Notes under the pieces: model-generated
Database searches by the model: none
Told to the model about the DNA's origin: nothing
Seen by the model: the letters and a program-made list of their open reading frames with translations, nothing else
Part shown: positions 46,694 through 56,339 of the stretch, piece by piece
Layout of the letters: each line of letters begins with the position of its first letter
How positions within the stretch are numbered: position 1 is the stretch's first letter
Assembly: GCA_003001975.1 (NCBI GenBank)
Contig: PVUG01000008.1
Span: 164,264 to 228,263 of the forward strand
From: Martelella mediterranea
GTDB lineage: Bacteria; Pseudomonadota; Alphaproteobacteria; Rhizobiales; Rhizobiaceae
Direction of reading: 5' to 3'
DNA length: 64,000 bases
Made by a program: the position numbers and the translations under genes

Positions 46694-48580
46694 TCAGTCC
46701 TGCAGTTTCACGCCATTTTCGGCGCAAAACGCCTTGACCGTGTCCGGCAGTGAAACCGGCGGCAGCGTGTCCACACGCTTCGTCACGCCGTAAACCGCCG
46801 TGGCGATGAAATGTTCGCCTGCCGGCAGTTCGCCGAAGAGGCGCGGAAACAGCGTTCTCGGAAACCGAATATTGGTGTTGGGGGCCGCACGGATAATCTC
46901 GCCGGCCCGCTCGCCGGAAAGGTCGACAATCGCCGTCGTGTGGGTCGGCGTGGCGACACAGGCGCGCCCGGTGACAGCGGAAAGCCCGTTGGCAAAGCCC
47001 GGCTTGCTTTCGCCGGTGCGGTCGACGGAAAACCCGCTTTCACTGACAAACAGCCGGTCCTTCGTGTCGATACGATGGAGGCGCACATGCCAGCCCTCAC
47101 CGGCAAAATCCAGCCAGGTTTCAATCCTGAGCCGATCATCCGGCTGCCAGACGCCCCAGACCATGCCCCGGTCAGCCCCCTCTTCGGTAATCACCGCACG
47201 GGAGAGATAGGTCCGGCCGTCACGCGAGATGGCAATGCCGCTGTCGACCGCGCTGCAGTCGGGACGGTCCGGCGAGGTCACATCGCACTGCACCGAAAAG
47301 CCGAAAGCCGATGAATAAGCGAAACGAGCATATTTGGCATCGTGGAGGCGATGTTCACGTCCATCCTGGCCGCCGGTCAGCATCACCGCGTCGCCGGGCG
47401 CACGGCGCAGCGCAAACCCGGCCGCCGGCGCGAACACGCGGCCGCTCGGCAGCGCTTCCGGCGCCTCTTCCTCCGCCGCCCAGAACGGATGGCTGTCATC
47501 AAGCGCGAGCACGAGGAAAATCTTCAAGCCCCAGTAAGGTGAGCCGGGGGCATTATAGGATTCCGACATCAGCAGGTTCGGATAGGCATAGCCGATGGTC
47601 AGCACGCCATCCCGGTCGGCAATCGGCATTTGCGACCACCACCGCAGATGCCGCAAAAGCAACCCCTTCACCCGCCCCCAGGGCAGCACCTCTTCATCCG
47701 CAAAGGCGCAGGCCGCCCAGAAAGCGCCCTCGGCAAAGCGATAGGTCAGCGAGCGTCCATAGGGCACGGCCGCACCGTCATCGGCAAACCAATGCTGGAA
47801 ATCCTGCGCGAAAAGCCGGGCGCGCTCCCGGTAACGTTCGGCATAGTCGGGAAACACATCGCCGGCGCATTTGGCGATCACCAGACCGTAGAAATGCAGC
47901 GCCATCGGCAGGTAGTAGTCGCGATGGCCCCATTTGCCGTCCCGGTAATAGCCGTCGCCGAGATAATAGGTCTCGATGCGCTCAAGCGCGGCGCGCACGG
48001 CCTCCTCGGACCATTGCCGCCCGACATTCCTGAGGCCGAGATTGACCAGAACGCGGAAGAACAGCCAGTTATTGTCCGGCACGTCGCGTTCGTTGATCTT
48101 CAGCAGCCAGCGCTCGGCCTTGTCCTTTGCAGGTTCCGACATCGGCCGCCAGAAGCTTTCCGGCGCAAGCAGCAATGCAAGCGCAATACCTGCGGTTTCG
48201 ACCAGCCGCTGGTCGAAATCGCCGGGCTCGCCCCAGAATTCCTCGTGATTGGCATCCATGCCATGCGAAAAACCTTCGACGAAACGCCGGCAATCTTCAA
48301 AACTGTAGCCGCCGGCCACCAGCGGGACGATGCCCCAGAGCGGCCGGACGAAGGCTTCCATCTCGGCGGCGTCATCATCGTAATGGGCCGATCCCGCCGA
48401 GAGCCGCAGGCGTGCATTGCCGGGCGAATACCAGGGGGCGAGCGGCGCATAAAACCCCGCCATCACGGCCTGCATATCGGCCTTGGTCTTCAGCGGATTG
48501 TTGGCCATGGGATTACAGTCGGCCATTCGCCGCACCAGCGCCTGATAATCCCACGAAGAAAATGACCGTCCGGAAATCAT
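46694..48580 (-). CDS. DUF2264 domain protein
   Basis: The 628-residue protein matches DUF2264, a family with an alpha-helical toroid-like N-terminal domain (NNPLKTKADMQAVMAGFYAP, LLKINERDVPDNNWLFFRVL, YYRDGKWGHRDYYLPMALHF) and a beta-rich C-terminal part. The layout resembles polysaccharide-lyase and heparinase-like proteins, and the family occurs in carbohydrate-use loci, but no activity is firmly established to my knowledge. It has no signal peptide. The start at 48580 follows GAGGAG by 10 nt; ATG codons at 48598 and 48625 are alternatives. It is convergent to the GntR gene and has its own upstream region. Confidence 0.78.
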   Translation of the reverse strand: MISGRSFSSWDYQALVRRMADCNPMANNPLKTKADMQAVMAGFYAPLAPWYSPGNARLRLSAGSAHYDDDAAEMEAFVRPLWGIVPLVAGGYSFEDCRRFVEGFSHGMDANHEEFWGEPGDFDQRLVETAGIALALLLAPESFWRPMSEPAKDKAERWLLKINERDVPDNNWLFFRVLVNLGLRNVGRQWSEEAVRAALERIETYYLGDGYYRDGKWGHRDYYLPMALHFYGLVIAKCAGDVFPDYAERYRERARLFAQDFQHWFADDGAAVPYGRSLTYRFAEGAFWAACAFADEEVLPWGRVKGLLLRHLRWWSQMPIADRDGVLTIGYAYPNLLMSESYNAPGSPYWGLKIFLVLALDDSHPFWAAEEEAPEALPSGRVFAPAAGFALRRAPGDAVMLTGGQDGREHRLHDAKYARFAYSSAFGFSVQCDVTSPDRPDCSAVDSGIAISRDGRTYLSRAVITEEGADRGMVWGVWQPDDRLRIETWLDFAGEGWHVRLHRIDTKDRLFVSESGFSVDRTGESKPGFANGLSAVTGRACVATPTHTTAIVDLSGERAGEIIRAAPNTNIRFPRTLFPRLFGELPAGEHFIATAVYGVTKRVDTLPPVSLPDTVKAFCAENGVKLQD

Positions 48581-48912
48581 GCCGCAGGAACTCCTCATCT
48601 CTATACTGGCTGATCCAGGCCGCACAACTATCGCGATGCGGCACAGATTGAAAGATCAGCACATAATGTAAACCAGACCGAACTATTCAAGAAGAGCAAA
48701 ACACACCGAAAATATTGTGGTTTGGCACTTTCCTGAACCATAATCGGAATTATGCATCCTCCACGATAACCAACTTGCCTATCGTAAGAAACCGCTAACT
48801 TAATGAGTTTTTGCAACTGATTTGCAATAGCGTTGACATTCATCTCTGGCGCCGCCATACTTGCAACTCATTCGCAACTGCAGCGCTCCGATCCGTCAAC
48901 AGATGAGGCCCC
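48581..48912 (+). promoter_or_regulatory. sit promoter region with two manganese-box-like repeats
   Basis: This 332-bp divergent gap holds the promoters of the DUF2264 and sitA genes. Two related 22-bp boxes start exactly 50 bp apart, at 48811 (TTGCAACTGATTTGCAATAG) and 48861 (TTGCAACTCATTCGCAACTG). Between them lies TTGACA (48833-48838) with CATACT 17 bp later (48856-48861); the second box overlaps the -10 and start point. The TTGCAA elements resemble Mur-responsive sequences reported upstream of rhizobial sit operons. Mur is a manganese-sensing Fur-family repressor, so manganese repression is likely. The rest of the gap shows no gene. Confidence 0.7.
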
Positions 48913-49809
48913 ATGCATCTCAATGTCATCCTAGCAGGCGCCATGCTCGCCGCCTTGCCGCTTGTCGCTTCTGCGGCAGACAAACCCAAAATCGTGACGA
49001 CATTTACGGTGATCGCCGACATGGCGCAGAATATTGCCGGTGACCATGCAGATGTCGTATCCATCACCAAGCCGGGCGCGGAAATCCACGGTTACGCCCC
49101 CACGCCGCGCGACATTCTGCGGGCACGCGATGGCGACATCATCCTGTCCAACGGACTGAACCTTGAACGCTGGTTTGAAAAGTTCCTCCGCAATATCGGT
49201 GATGTTCCCAATGTCGTGGTTTCCGACGGCATTGATCCCATTGATATTTCGAGCGGCGAATATGAGGGCAGGCCCAACCCGCACGCATGGATGTCGCCCG
49301 ACAGCGCCACAATCTATGTTGAAAATATTCGCGACGCGCTGATCTCGATCGACCCGGACAATGCCGGCGACTACACCGCCAATGCCGCCGCCTATGGCGA
49401 ACAGATCGCCGCCGAACTGGCGCCGATGCGCGAAATGCTCGCCGATATTCCCGAAGAACGCCGCTGGCTGGTGACAAGCGAGGGGGCCTTTTCCTACCTT
49501 GCCCGCGATCTCGATCTGAAGGAACTCTATCTCTGGCCGGTCAATGCGGACCAGCAGGGCACGCCGCAGCAAATACGCCACGTGATCGACACCATGCGCG
49601 CGAACGATATCGATGTTATCTTTTCCGAAAGCACGGTCTCCGACAAACCGGCCCGGCAGATCGCACGGGAGACCGGCGCGACCTATGGCGGCGTTCTTTA
49701 TGTCGACAGTCTGAGCGAACCGGACGGGCCGGTTCCGACCTATCTCGATCTTCTTGCTGTCACCACCGGCACCGTTGCCGAAGGACTGAGCAATGCCACA
49801 CCGCAATGA
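48913..49809 (+). CDS. sitA: Manganese ABC transporter, periplasmic binding protein
   Basis: The 298-residue precursor has a signal peptide ([20 protein letters not shown], cleavage after ASA). It is a cluster A-I metal-binding protein. The four expected metal ligands are His59 (GAEIHGYAP), His124 (NPHAWMSP), Glu190 (TSEGAFSY) and Asp265 (YVDSLSEP). The His-His-Glu-Asp set is typical of manganese receptors such as PsaA/SitA, whereas zinc receptors usually have a third histidine and a His-rich loop, absent here. It passes metal to SitBCD. The manganese-box-like promoter supports the assignment. Confidence 0.92.
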   Translation: MHLNVILAGAMLAALPLVASAADKPKIVTTFTVIADMAQNIAGDHADVVSITKPGAEIHGYAPTPRDILRARDGDIILSNGLNLERWFEKFLRNIGDVPNVVVSDGIDPIDISSGEYEGRPNPHAWMSPDSATIYVENIRDALISIDPDNAGDYTANAAAYGEQIAAELAPMREMLADIPEERRWLVTSEGAFSYLARDLDLKELYLWPVNADQQGTPQQIRHVIDTMRANDIDVIFSESTVSDKPARQIARETGATYGGVLYVDSLSEPDGPVPTYLDLLAVTTGTVAEGLSNATPQ

Positions 49810-50686
49810 GGCCGGTTCCGGCCTTGTCGTTCGCGACGTAACCGTAACCTATCGCAACGGCCATACGGCACTTGTCGATGCGGGTTTCGAAATTCCGCGC
49901 GGCACCATAACCGCCCTTGTCGGCGTCAACGGCGCCGGTAAGTCGACGCTGTTCAAGGCGATCATGGGCTTTGCACCGCTGGCAAAGGGCACGGTCGAGA
50001 TACTGGGCCTGCCCGCCCGCACCGCGCTGAAGAAAAACCTTGTGGCCTATGTTCCCCAGGCGGAAGAGGTTGACTGGAACTTTCCGGTTCTGGTCCGCGA
50101 TGTGGTGATGATGGGCCGCTACGGCCATATGAACTGGCTGCGCCACCCCACGCGCCGCGACCACGCCATGGTCGATGCCGCGCTGGAGCGCGTCAACATG
50201 ACAGCCTTTGCCGGGCGCCAGATCGGCGAGCTTTCCGGCGGCCAGCGCAAGCGCGTGTTTCTGGCGCGGGCACTGGCGCAGGAGGGACAGATCATCCTGC
50301 TGGATGAACCCTTCACCGGCGTCGACGTCAAAACCGAAGAGCAGATCATCGCCCTTCTCGGCGATCTGCGCGACGAGGGCCGGGTGATGCTGGTCTCGAC
50401 CCACAATCTCGGCTCGGTTCCCGCATTCTGCGACCGCACGGTTCTGGTCAAGGGCACGGTCGTCGCCTACGGACCGACGGAAACGACCTTTACCGAAAAA
50501 AATCTGGAGAAGGTCTTTGGCGGCGTGCTGCGCCATTTCATTCTGGAGGGCACGGAACTGCATGCCGATGCCGACACGAGGCGGCTGAAGGTGATCACCG
50601 ACGACGAACGCCCCTTCGTGATGTATGGCGAACACGGCACCTCGACGGCCCCGCCGGCCAACAAGCCGGAGGGTGGCGATGCTTGA
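49793..50686 (+). CDS. sitB: Manganese ABC transporter, ATP-binding protein
   Basis: The 297-residue ATPase has Walker [10 protein letters not shown], the Q-loop region [14 protein letters not shown] that is characteristic of metal-type importers, signature [17 protein letters not shown], Walker B IILLDEP and switch histidine VSTHN. It overlaps sitA by 17 nt and sitC by 8 nt, so the operon is tightly coupled. The C-terminal 45 residues form an extension seen in many SitB/MntB proteins. Confidence 0.92.
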   Translation: MPHRNEAGSGLVVRDVTVTYRNGHTALVDAGFEIPRGTITALVGVNGAGKSTLFKAIMGFAPLAKGTVEILGLPARTALKKNLVAYVPQAEEVDWNFPVLVRDVVMMGRYGHMNWLRHPTRRDHAMVDAALERVNMTAFAGRQIGELSGGQRKRVFLARALAQEGQIILLDEPFTGVDVKTEEQIIALLGDLRDEGRVMLVSTHNLGSVPAFCDRTVLVKGTVVAYGPTETTFTEKNLEKVFGGVLRHFILEGTELHADADTRRLKVITDDERPFVMYGEHGTSTAPPANKPEGGDA

Positions 50687-51542
50687 ACGCCTGATCGAGC
50701 CGCTGACCTATGGTTACATGCTGAACGCCATCTGGGTCAGCGCACTGGTCGGCGGCGTCTGCGGTTTTCTCTCCGCCTATCTGATGCTGAAGGGCTGGTC
50801 GCTGATCGGCGATGCACTGTCCCATTCCATCGTCCCCGGCGTTGCCGGCGCCTATATGCTCAGCCTGCCGTTTTCGCTCGGCGCGTTCGTGGCCGGCGGG
50901 CTTGCGGCCGGCGCCATGCTGTTCTTCAACCGCAAGACCAAGCTGAAGGAAGATGCCATCATCGGCCTGATCTTCACCGGCTTCTTCGGCCTTGGCCTGT
51001 TCATGGCCTCGGTCTCGCCGATCCCGATCGACATCCAGACAATCATCATGGGCAATGTTCTGGCGATCACCCGCTCCGATACGATCCAGCTCGTCATCAT
51101 CGGCGGGCTGAGCCTGCTGATCCTCTCCGTCAAATGGAAAGATCTGATGGTGGTGTTCTTCGATGAAAACCATGCCCGCTCCATCGGCATCAATGCCGAC
51201 CGGATGAAACTGCTGTTCTTCACCCTGCTGGCCGCCTCCACCGTGGCTGCCCTGCAGACGGTCGGCGCCTTTCTGGTGATCGCGCTCGTGGTCACGCCGG
51301 GAGCAACCGCCTATTTGCTGACCGACCGGTTTCCGCGCCTCGTTGCGCTTGCCGCCGCAATCGGGGCGGTGACCTCGCTTGTCGGCGCCTATGTCTCCTA
51401 CTTCATGGATGGCGCAACCGGCGGCATCATCATCGTGCTGCAGACACTGCTGTTTCTTGCCGCCTTCCTGTTTGCTCCCAAGCATGGCATGCTTGCCGCC
51501 CGACGACGCGCCCGCCAGGCACTGCGGGAGGCGGCACAATGA
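50679..51542 (+). CDS. sitC: Manganese ABC transporter, permease 1
   Basis: The 287-residue ABC-3-family permease has eight to nine spans, with the family segments [20 protein letters not shown] near residue 33 and [20 protein letters not shown] near residue 205. The start at 50679 follows GGAGGG; an upstream ATG at 50625 lies within sitB. It forms the channel together with SitD, whose ATG overlaps its stop. Confidence 0.92.
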   Translation: MLERLIEPLTYGYMLNAIWVSALVGGVCGFLSAYLMLKGWSLIGDALSHSIVPGVAGAYMLSLPFSLGAFVAGGLAAGAMLFFNRKTKLKEDAIIGLIFTGFFGLGLFMASVSPIPIDIQTIIMGNVLAITRSDTIQLVIIGGLSLLILSVKWKDLMVVFFDENHARSIGINADRMKLLFFTLLAASTVAALQTVGAFLVIALVVTPGATAYLLTDRFPRLVALAAAIGAVTSLVGAYVSYFMDGATGGIIIVLQTLLFLAAFLFAPKHGMLAARRRARQALREAAQ

Positions 51543-52390
51543 GCGGTTTTGTGGAACTCGCACTGTTTCCCTTTCAGCTCGATTTCATGCTGCGGGCCTT
51601 TGCAATCACGCTTCTGGTCGCAATCCCGATGGCGCTCCTGTCCTGCCTTCTGGTGCTCAAGGGCTGGTCTCTGATGGGCGACGCGGTTTCCCATGCCGTC
51701 CTTCCAGGTGTGGTGCTGGCCTACATGATCGGCCTGCCGCTCGGGATCGGCGCCTTCGTGGCGGGCATGGTCTGCGCGCTTTCGACCGGTTTTCTCACCG
51801 AAAACAGCCGGGTGAAGGAAGATACGATCCTCGGCATCGTGTTTTCCGGCATGTTCGGTCTCGGGATGGTGCTTTATGTGAAGGTCCACTCAGCCGTCCA
51901 TCTCGACCATATCCTTTTCGGCGACATGCTCGGCATCACACCGGCAGATCTGCTGGAAGCGGGCCTGATCGCGGTTGCGGCAACGGGTTTCCTCGTCATC
52001 TGGCGCAAGGACCTGCTGTTGCAGGCCTTCGATCCCCAGCACGCCCGCGCCATCGGCCTGTCGACCCGGTTCCTGCACTACGGGCTTTTGACCGTGCTGT
52101 CGCTGACGGTTGTGGCCGCGCTCAAGGCCGTCGGCATCATTCTGTCGGTCGGGCTGCTGGTCGCGCCGGGTGCGATCGCCTTCCTGTGGTCGCGCCGGTT
52201 TTCCGTCATGCTGCTGGTCGCCCTTGCCGTCGCGCTCGGCTCTTCGTTTCTGGGGATCTATGCGAGCTTCTACATCGACAGCGCCCCGGCCCCGACCATC
52301 GTTCTGGTGATGACCCTGGTGTTTGTCGCAAGCTTTGTCCGAACGGTCTGGGTGACGCGACGCGCCGTTCAGCCCTCGACATCCCAGTAA
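51539..52390 (+). CDS. sitD: Manganese ABC transporter, permease 2
   Basis: The 283-residue paralogue of SitC carries the same family landmarks ([40 protein letters not shown]). The start overlaps the sitC stop by 4 nt (ATGA). The last 22 nt overlap the 3' end of the convergent pyrC gene, so no conventional terminator lies between the two genes. Confidence 0.92.
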   Translation: MSGFVELALFPFQLDFMLRAFAITLLVAIPMALLSCLLVLKGWSLMGDAVSHAVLPGVVLAYMIGLPLGIGAFVAGMVCALSTGFLTENSRVKEDTILGIVFSGMFGLGMVLYVKVHSAVHLDHILFGDMLGITPADLLEAGLIAVAATGFLVIWRKDLLLQAFDPQHARAIGLSTRFLHYGLLTVLSLTVVAALKAVGIILSVGLLVAPGAIAFLWSRRFSVMLLVALAVALGSSFLGIYASFYIDSAPAPTIVLVMTLVFVASFVRTVWVTRRAVQPSTSQ

Positions 52391-53409
52391 AGCGGGAATT
52401 TGGGATCGAAAATGGTAACCGGGCCCGCGCCGGTCTCGCGCTTTTTCGGATAGGTAACCGGTTCGTCGCGCCTGACCAGCGTGATTGTTTCCGCGTTCGG
52501 CGAAAGCCCGTACCAGGCCGGACCGTTCAGCGAAGTAAACGCTTCGAGGTTTTCAAGCGCATCTTCGTTTTCAAACACATGGGCAAGGCAGCTCATCGTG
52601 TTGGGCGCGGTGTAGATGCCGGCACAGCCGCAGCCGCATTCCTTGGCCGGGTCGACATGCGGCGCGGAGTCCGTTCCGAGGAAGAAGCGGGGATTACCGG
52701 AGGTCGCGGCCGCGACCAGCGTCTTGCGGTGTTCCTCCCGTTTGGCGACCGGCAGGCAGAAATAATGCGGGCGGATACCGCCCACCAGAATATCGTTGCG
52801 ATTGATGATCAGGTGATGGGTGGTTATCGAGCCTGCCAGATTGCGCTCAGCCCCGGCAATATAATCGATCCCATCCTTCGTCGTCACATGTTCCATGGTG
52901 ACCTTCAGCTCCGGCAGGCGTTTGCGCAGCGGATCGAGAACGGTTTCGATGAACACGGCCTCGCGGTCGAAAATATCGACATCTGCGGCCGTAACCTCGC
53001 CATGGACGCAAAGATTGAGCCCGATCTCGGCCATCTTCTCCAGCACTGGCATGGCATTGTCGAAATTGCGCACGCCGCTTGCCGAATTGGTGGTGGCGCC
53101 TGCCGGATAGAGTTTTACCGCCGTGATCAACCCGCTTTCATAGGCACGCGCCACATCGTCCGGGTCCGTGGTTTCGGTGAGATAGAGCGTCATCAGCGGC
53201 GTGAAGGACGCCCCGGCGGGCAATGCCGCCATGATCCTGTCCCGGTAGGCGGTCGCATCGGCGGAGGTCACAACCGGCGGCACCAGATTGGGCATGATGA
53301 TCGCCCGTGCGAAATGCCGCGCCGTATCGCCGATCACGCCTTCCATCATGGCGCCATCGCGCAAATGCAGATGCCAGTCGTCGGGGCGGCGGATGGTCAG
53401 GCTTTTCAT
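52369..53409 (-). CDS. pyrC: Dihydroorotase (class II)
   Basis: The 346-residue zinc amidohydrolase closes N-carbamoyl-aspartate to dihydroorotate in pyrimidine synthesis. Zinc ligands are visible as WHLHLRDG near residue 13, the carboxylated lysine in [13 protein letters not shown] near residue 98, CVHGE and TTHHLI, with the catalytic aspartate in GTDSAPH. The length equals that of E. coli PyrC. The start at 53409 gives the conserved N-terminus ([14 protein letters not shown]) with GGAG 7 nt upstream; a longer frame begins at 53502. It is a single gene, tail-to-tail with sitD. Confidence 0.95.
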   Translation of the reverse strand: MKSLTIRRPDDWHLHLRDGAMMEGVIGDTARHFARAIIMPNLVPPVVTSADATAYRDRIMAALPAGASFTPLMTLYLTETTDPDDVARAYESGLITAVKLYPAGATTNSASGVRNFDNAMPVLEKMAEIGLNLCVHGEVTAADVDIFDREAVFIETVLDPLRKRLPELKVTMEHVTTKDGIDYIAGAERNLAGSITTHHLIINRNDILVGGIRPHYFCLPVAKREEHRKTLVAAATSGNPRFFLGTDSAPHVDPAKECGCGCAGIYTAPNTMSCLAHVFENEDALENLEAFTSLNGPAWYGLSPNAETITLVRRDEPVTYPKKRETGAGPVTIFDPKFPLYWDVEG

Positions 53410-53642
53410 CATTTCACTCCATGAAATCGGCTCTTTCCGGCAATAGAGCGTTTGCACGCAGAAGAAAAGGTTTGGCAGGCGTAGAGCGCGCCGCGGCACC
53501 AAAATGACGGCTCAAGACATGCATTAACGCATGGCACGCATGACGAAAACGCAAGACTTACTGCAAAAAACCCATTGTTCGAACTTTCTTCCACCCCCTA
53601 CATTGGGACAACCAACCGCAAAGAACACAGGGAGGCGACACA

Positions 53643-54410
53643 GTGACGCGACAGAGGATCGACATCAACTGCGATATGGGCGAAAGCTTCGGCGCCTGGG
53701 AAAAGGGCGAGGACGCGGCAATGCTGAAGATCGTCTCGTCGGCCAACGTGGCCTGCGGCTTTCACGCGGGCGATCCGGATATCATGGCCAAGACCTTCGC
53801 GCTTGCCCGCGATCGCAATGTCGCCGTCGGCGCCCACCCCGGCTTTCCCGACCTGATGGGGTTCGGCCGCCGCCATATTCCCTTTTCGGTGGGCGAGATC
53901 GAACGGCTTGTCGCCTACCAGATCGGCGCCGCCCAGGCGGTGTCGCAATATGTCGGCCACCCGATCACCCATGTGAAGGCGCACGGCGCGCTTGGCAATC
54001 TTGCCCAGCAGGACGAGGCCGTGGCCCGGGCCATCTGCAACGCTATCAAGGCCGTCGATTCATCCCTGATCTGTCTGGCAATCGCGCTCGGCCAGCAGCA
54101 TCGCATTGCCGAGGAAATGGACCTCACCGTGGTTTCGGAAATCTTCGCCGACCGCGCCTATACCGATGAAGGCATTCTGGTGCCGCGCGGCATGAAGGGC
54201 GCGGTGGTCCGCGATCCCGATGTTGCCGCATGGCGGGTGGTCGAGATGGTCAGCGAAGGTGCGATCATCACGGTTTCCGGCAAACGGCTTGAAACCCCCA
54301 TGGGCTCGATCTGCGTGCATGGCGACACACCGGAAGCGCTGCAAATCGCCCAGGCTGTGCGCAATGGGCTGGAAAAACAGGGCTTTGCCATTGCAAACTT
54401 CATTCACTAG
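53643..54410 (+). CDS. pxpA: 5-oxoprolinase subunit A (LamB/YcsF family)
   Basis: The 255-residue protein matches PxpA, which with PxpB and PxpC hydrolyses 5-oxoproline to glutamate using ATP. Family hallmarks are DINCDMGESFGAW at the N-terminus, NVACGFHAGDPDIM and AHPGFPDLMGFGRR. The start is GTG at 53643 with GGGAGG upstream. PxpB and PxpC genes, which usually sit beside it, are absent here, so the partners must lie elsewhere or the protein works alone. Confidence 0.88.
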   Translation: MTRQRIDINCDMGESFGAWEKGEDAAMLKIVSSANVACGFHAGDPDIMAKTFALARDRNVAVGAHPGFPDLMGFGRRHIPFSVGEIERLVAYQIGAAQAVSQYVGHPITHVKAHGALGNLAQQDEAVARAICNAIKAVDSSLICLAIALGQQHRIAEEMDLTVVSEIFADRAYTDEGILVPRGMKGAVVRDPDVAAWRVVEMVSEGAIITVSGKRLETPMGSICVHGDTPEALQIAQAVRNGLEKQGFAIANFIH

Positions 54411-54456
54411 GCTTTATCAACAGCCGGAGCATTTCTTCCGGCTGAACGTTTCCGCC

Positions 54457-54487
54457 TTGACCTTTCGAGAAAAAATCGTATATACGA
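54457..54487 (+). promoter_or_regulatory. Promoter and palindromic operator of the ArsR gene
   Basis: TTGACC (54457-54462) and TATATA (54479-54484, 16-bp spacer) form a sigma-70-like promoter. The 12-bp perfect palindrome TCGTATATACGA (54476-54487) covers the -10, a fitting autoregulatory operator for an ArsR dimer. The ATG begins 7 nt after the -10, so the transcript would start at or near the start codon and be leaderless. Confidence 0.6.
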
Positions 54488-54491
54488 AACC

Positions 54492-54812
54492 ATGAAGATT
54501 ATTTCCGAAAACATGGTCGAATCCGCTGACGAGGCCTGCGAGCTTTTGAAGGCGCTGGGCAATCGTCACCGGCTGCTCATCCTGTGCCAGCTGATCGACG
54601 GCGAGCGCTCGGTCGGCGAGCTTGCCGAATTTCTCGGCATCCGGGATTCCACCGTTTCCCAGCATCTGGCCCTGCTGCGCCGTGAAAAGCTGATCGCCGG
54701 GCGCCGCGACGGGCAGACGATCTGGTATCGGATCGAAAGCGAACCGGCGCGGCAGATTCTGACCACGCTTTACGATTCCTACTGTGTGGACAAGTCCGAA
54801 CAGCCCGCCTGA
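54492..54812 (+). CDS. ArsR-family regulator of the BigR/SqrR (thiol-switch) type
   Basis: The 106-residue winged-helix repressor has its recognition region in VGELAEFLGIRDSTVSQHLA. It lacks the metal-binding ELCVCDL motif of arsenic sensors. Instead it keeps two cysteines, Cys32 (LLILCQLIDGE) and Cys98 (LYDSYCVDK), exactly 66 residues apart. This is the same spacing as the redox/persulfide-sensing pair of BigR (Cys42/Cys108) and SqrR (Cys41/Cys107), and the flanking sequence is also alike. A role sensing reactive sulfur or oxidants is therefore likely. No Shine-Dalgarno sequence precedes the ATG. It is followed 53 bp later by an MFS gene. Confidence 0.85.
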   Translation: MKIISENMVESADEACELLKALGNRHRLLILCQLIDGERSVGELAEFLGIRDSTVSQHLALLRREKLIAGRRDGQTIWYRIESEPARQILTTLYDSYCVDKSEQPA

Positions 54813-54865
54813 AGCCCGCCTTCCCGATCCTGACGGGCACGCGCCCGAAAACCCGTGACCCGCCA

Positions 54866-56065
54866 ATGACCGCCGACAGCCCGGACACCGCCCGCCGCAA
54901 TATCCGTATCCTGACCCTGTCGCAGGCCGTTGGCGGCGCCGCGCCGCCCATCATCATTTCGCTTGGCGGCATTGTCGGCAAGCTGCTTTCCCCCGATCCC
55001 GCATTCGCGACCATGCCCGTCAGTCTCTACAATCTGGGCCTGGCTGTGGGCACGCTGCCTGCCGCCTGGGTCATGCGCCGTGTCGGGCGCCGGCAGGGAT
55101 ATATTTTCGGCGCGCTGATCGGCATTGGCGGCGGGCTGGTTGCGGCAACCGGCATTGCGGCCGCCACCTTCCTGATCTTCTGCCTGGGCACGGTGCTGGT
55201 CGGGTTTTACGGCTCCTATCTGCAGAGCTTCCGTTTCGCCGCCACCGACTCGGTTTCCGGCGACATGCGAGCGGTGGCGATTTCACGGGTGATGATCGGC
55301 GGACTGGTTGCAGCCATTATCGGCCCGCAGGTGGTTATCTGGACAAGTAATGCCATTCCCGGCCTGCCCTATGTCGCCAGTTTCATCAGCCTGTCCTGCC
55401 TTGCCCTGCTGACGCTTCTTCTGGTTTCGCGCCTTGAAATTCCGCGCCCGGACAGGGCCGCTTCGGTCGACCTTTCCGGCGGACGGCCGCTTGGCGAAAT
55501 CGCGCGCTCCCCGCGTTTCATCCTTGCCGCCGGCACCGGCGTGGTTTCCTACGCGCTGATGGCCTTCATCATGACCGCAACCCCATTGGCCATGGTCGCC
55601 TGCGGCCACACGGTCGGCGAGGCCACACTCGGCATCCAGTGGCATGTGCTGGCCATGTTCGGGCCGAGCTTTTTCACCGGAAAGCTGATTGCCCGCTTTG
55701 GCAAGGAGACGGTCGCCGCCACCGGTCTGATCCTGATTGCCGGCTGCGCGGTGATCGCCCTTTCCGGGCTCGGCCTCACCCATTTCTGGCTTGCCCTCAT
55801 CCTGCTCGGCGTCGGCTGGAATTTCGGCTTCATCGGCGCGACGGCGATGATTACCGATTGCCATACGCCGGAAGAACGCGGCAAGGTTCAAGGGTTGAAC
55901 GACTTTCTGGTGTTCGGATCGGTGGCCTCCGCATCCTTTCTTGCCGGCGCTCTGGTCAACACGGAAAACGGCTGGAGCCTGATGAACTGGTTGGTATTTC
56001 CTGCCATTCTGGTCGTCCTTGTGCCGCTCGTTTTCGGCCGCGTCTTCGGCTCCTCCCACGCCTGA
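54866..56065 (+). CDS. MFS transporter
   Basis: The 399-residue protein has about 12 membrane spans and the MFS motif A-like loop VMRRVGRRQGYIFGALIG after the second span. A second-half counterpart is LIARFGKETVAATGLIL. It resembles YfcJ/YajR-type transporters of unknown substrate. It is in the same direction as the thiol-switch ArsR gene, 53 bp after it, so it probably belongs to its regulon; a role in exporting a stress compound is possible. The substrate is not readable from sequence. Confidence 0.85.
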   Translation: MTADSPDTARRNIRILTLSQAVGGAAPPIIISLGGIVGKLLSPDPAFATMPVSLYNLGLAVGTLPAAWVMRRVGRRQGYIFGALIGIGGGLVAATGIAAATFLIFCLGTVLVGFYGSYLQSFRFAATDSVSGDMRAVAISRVMIGGLVAAIIGPQVVIWTSNAIPGLPYVASFISLSCLALLTLLLVSRLEIPRPDRAASVDLSGGRPLGEIARSPRFILAAGTGVVSYALMAFIMTATPLAMVACGHTVGEATLGIQWHVLAMFGPSFFTGKLIARFGKETVAATGLILIAGCAVIALSGLGLTHFWLALILLGVGWNFGFIGATAMITDCHTPEERGKVQGLNDFLVFGSVASASFLAGALVNTENGWSLMNWLVFPAILVVLVPLVFGRVFGSSHA

Positions 56066-56171
56066 CCGGCCCACAGGACGTTTTGTTCACTGGACTCAAT
56101 TCCGGTTAATTCCACAGCACGTGAATTTTCAGAGTACAACCGACAGGCGTATTCTGCTTTTTTCGGCCTGC

Positions 56172-56185
56172 ATGACATAAATCAA
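56172..56185 (+). promoter_or_regulatory. FNR/FixK-like box upstream of the cyd operon
   Basis: ATGACATAAATCAA differs from the alphaproteobacterial FNR/FixK consensus TTGAC-N4-ATCAA at one position. It lies about 155 bp before the regulator gene, within the only promoter-sized gap in front of the cytochrome bd operon. Oxygen-limited induction is a known pattern for such oxidases, so this is a fitting site. Confidence 0.5.
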
Positions 56186-56272
56186 ATTGCCTGACGCCCC
56201 TCTCGGCTAAACCCGTTGAAACAGAAGGGGGTTCAGTTGCGCATTTCGATGGCCGGCAAGGACAGGCTTGCA

Positions 56273-56317
56273 CGATATCAGATATCGCGATACACAGTTT
56301 TCAGAAAAAACTGAAAA
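56273..56317. promoter_or_regulatory. Two palindromes before the GbsR-like regulator gene
   Basis: CGATATC-A-GATATCG (56273-56287) is a perfect 15-bp palindrome. TTTTCAG and CTGAAAA (56298-56304 and 56311-56317) form a second inverted repeat around six A residues. Both lie in the 274-bp gap before the cyd operon, next to its first start codon, so they are candidate autoregulatory sites of the regulator encoded first. Confidence 0.45.
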
Positions 56318-56339
56318 TACAGCCGAAACAGGAATGCCG

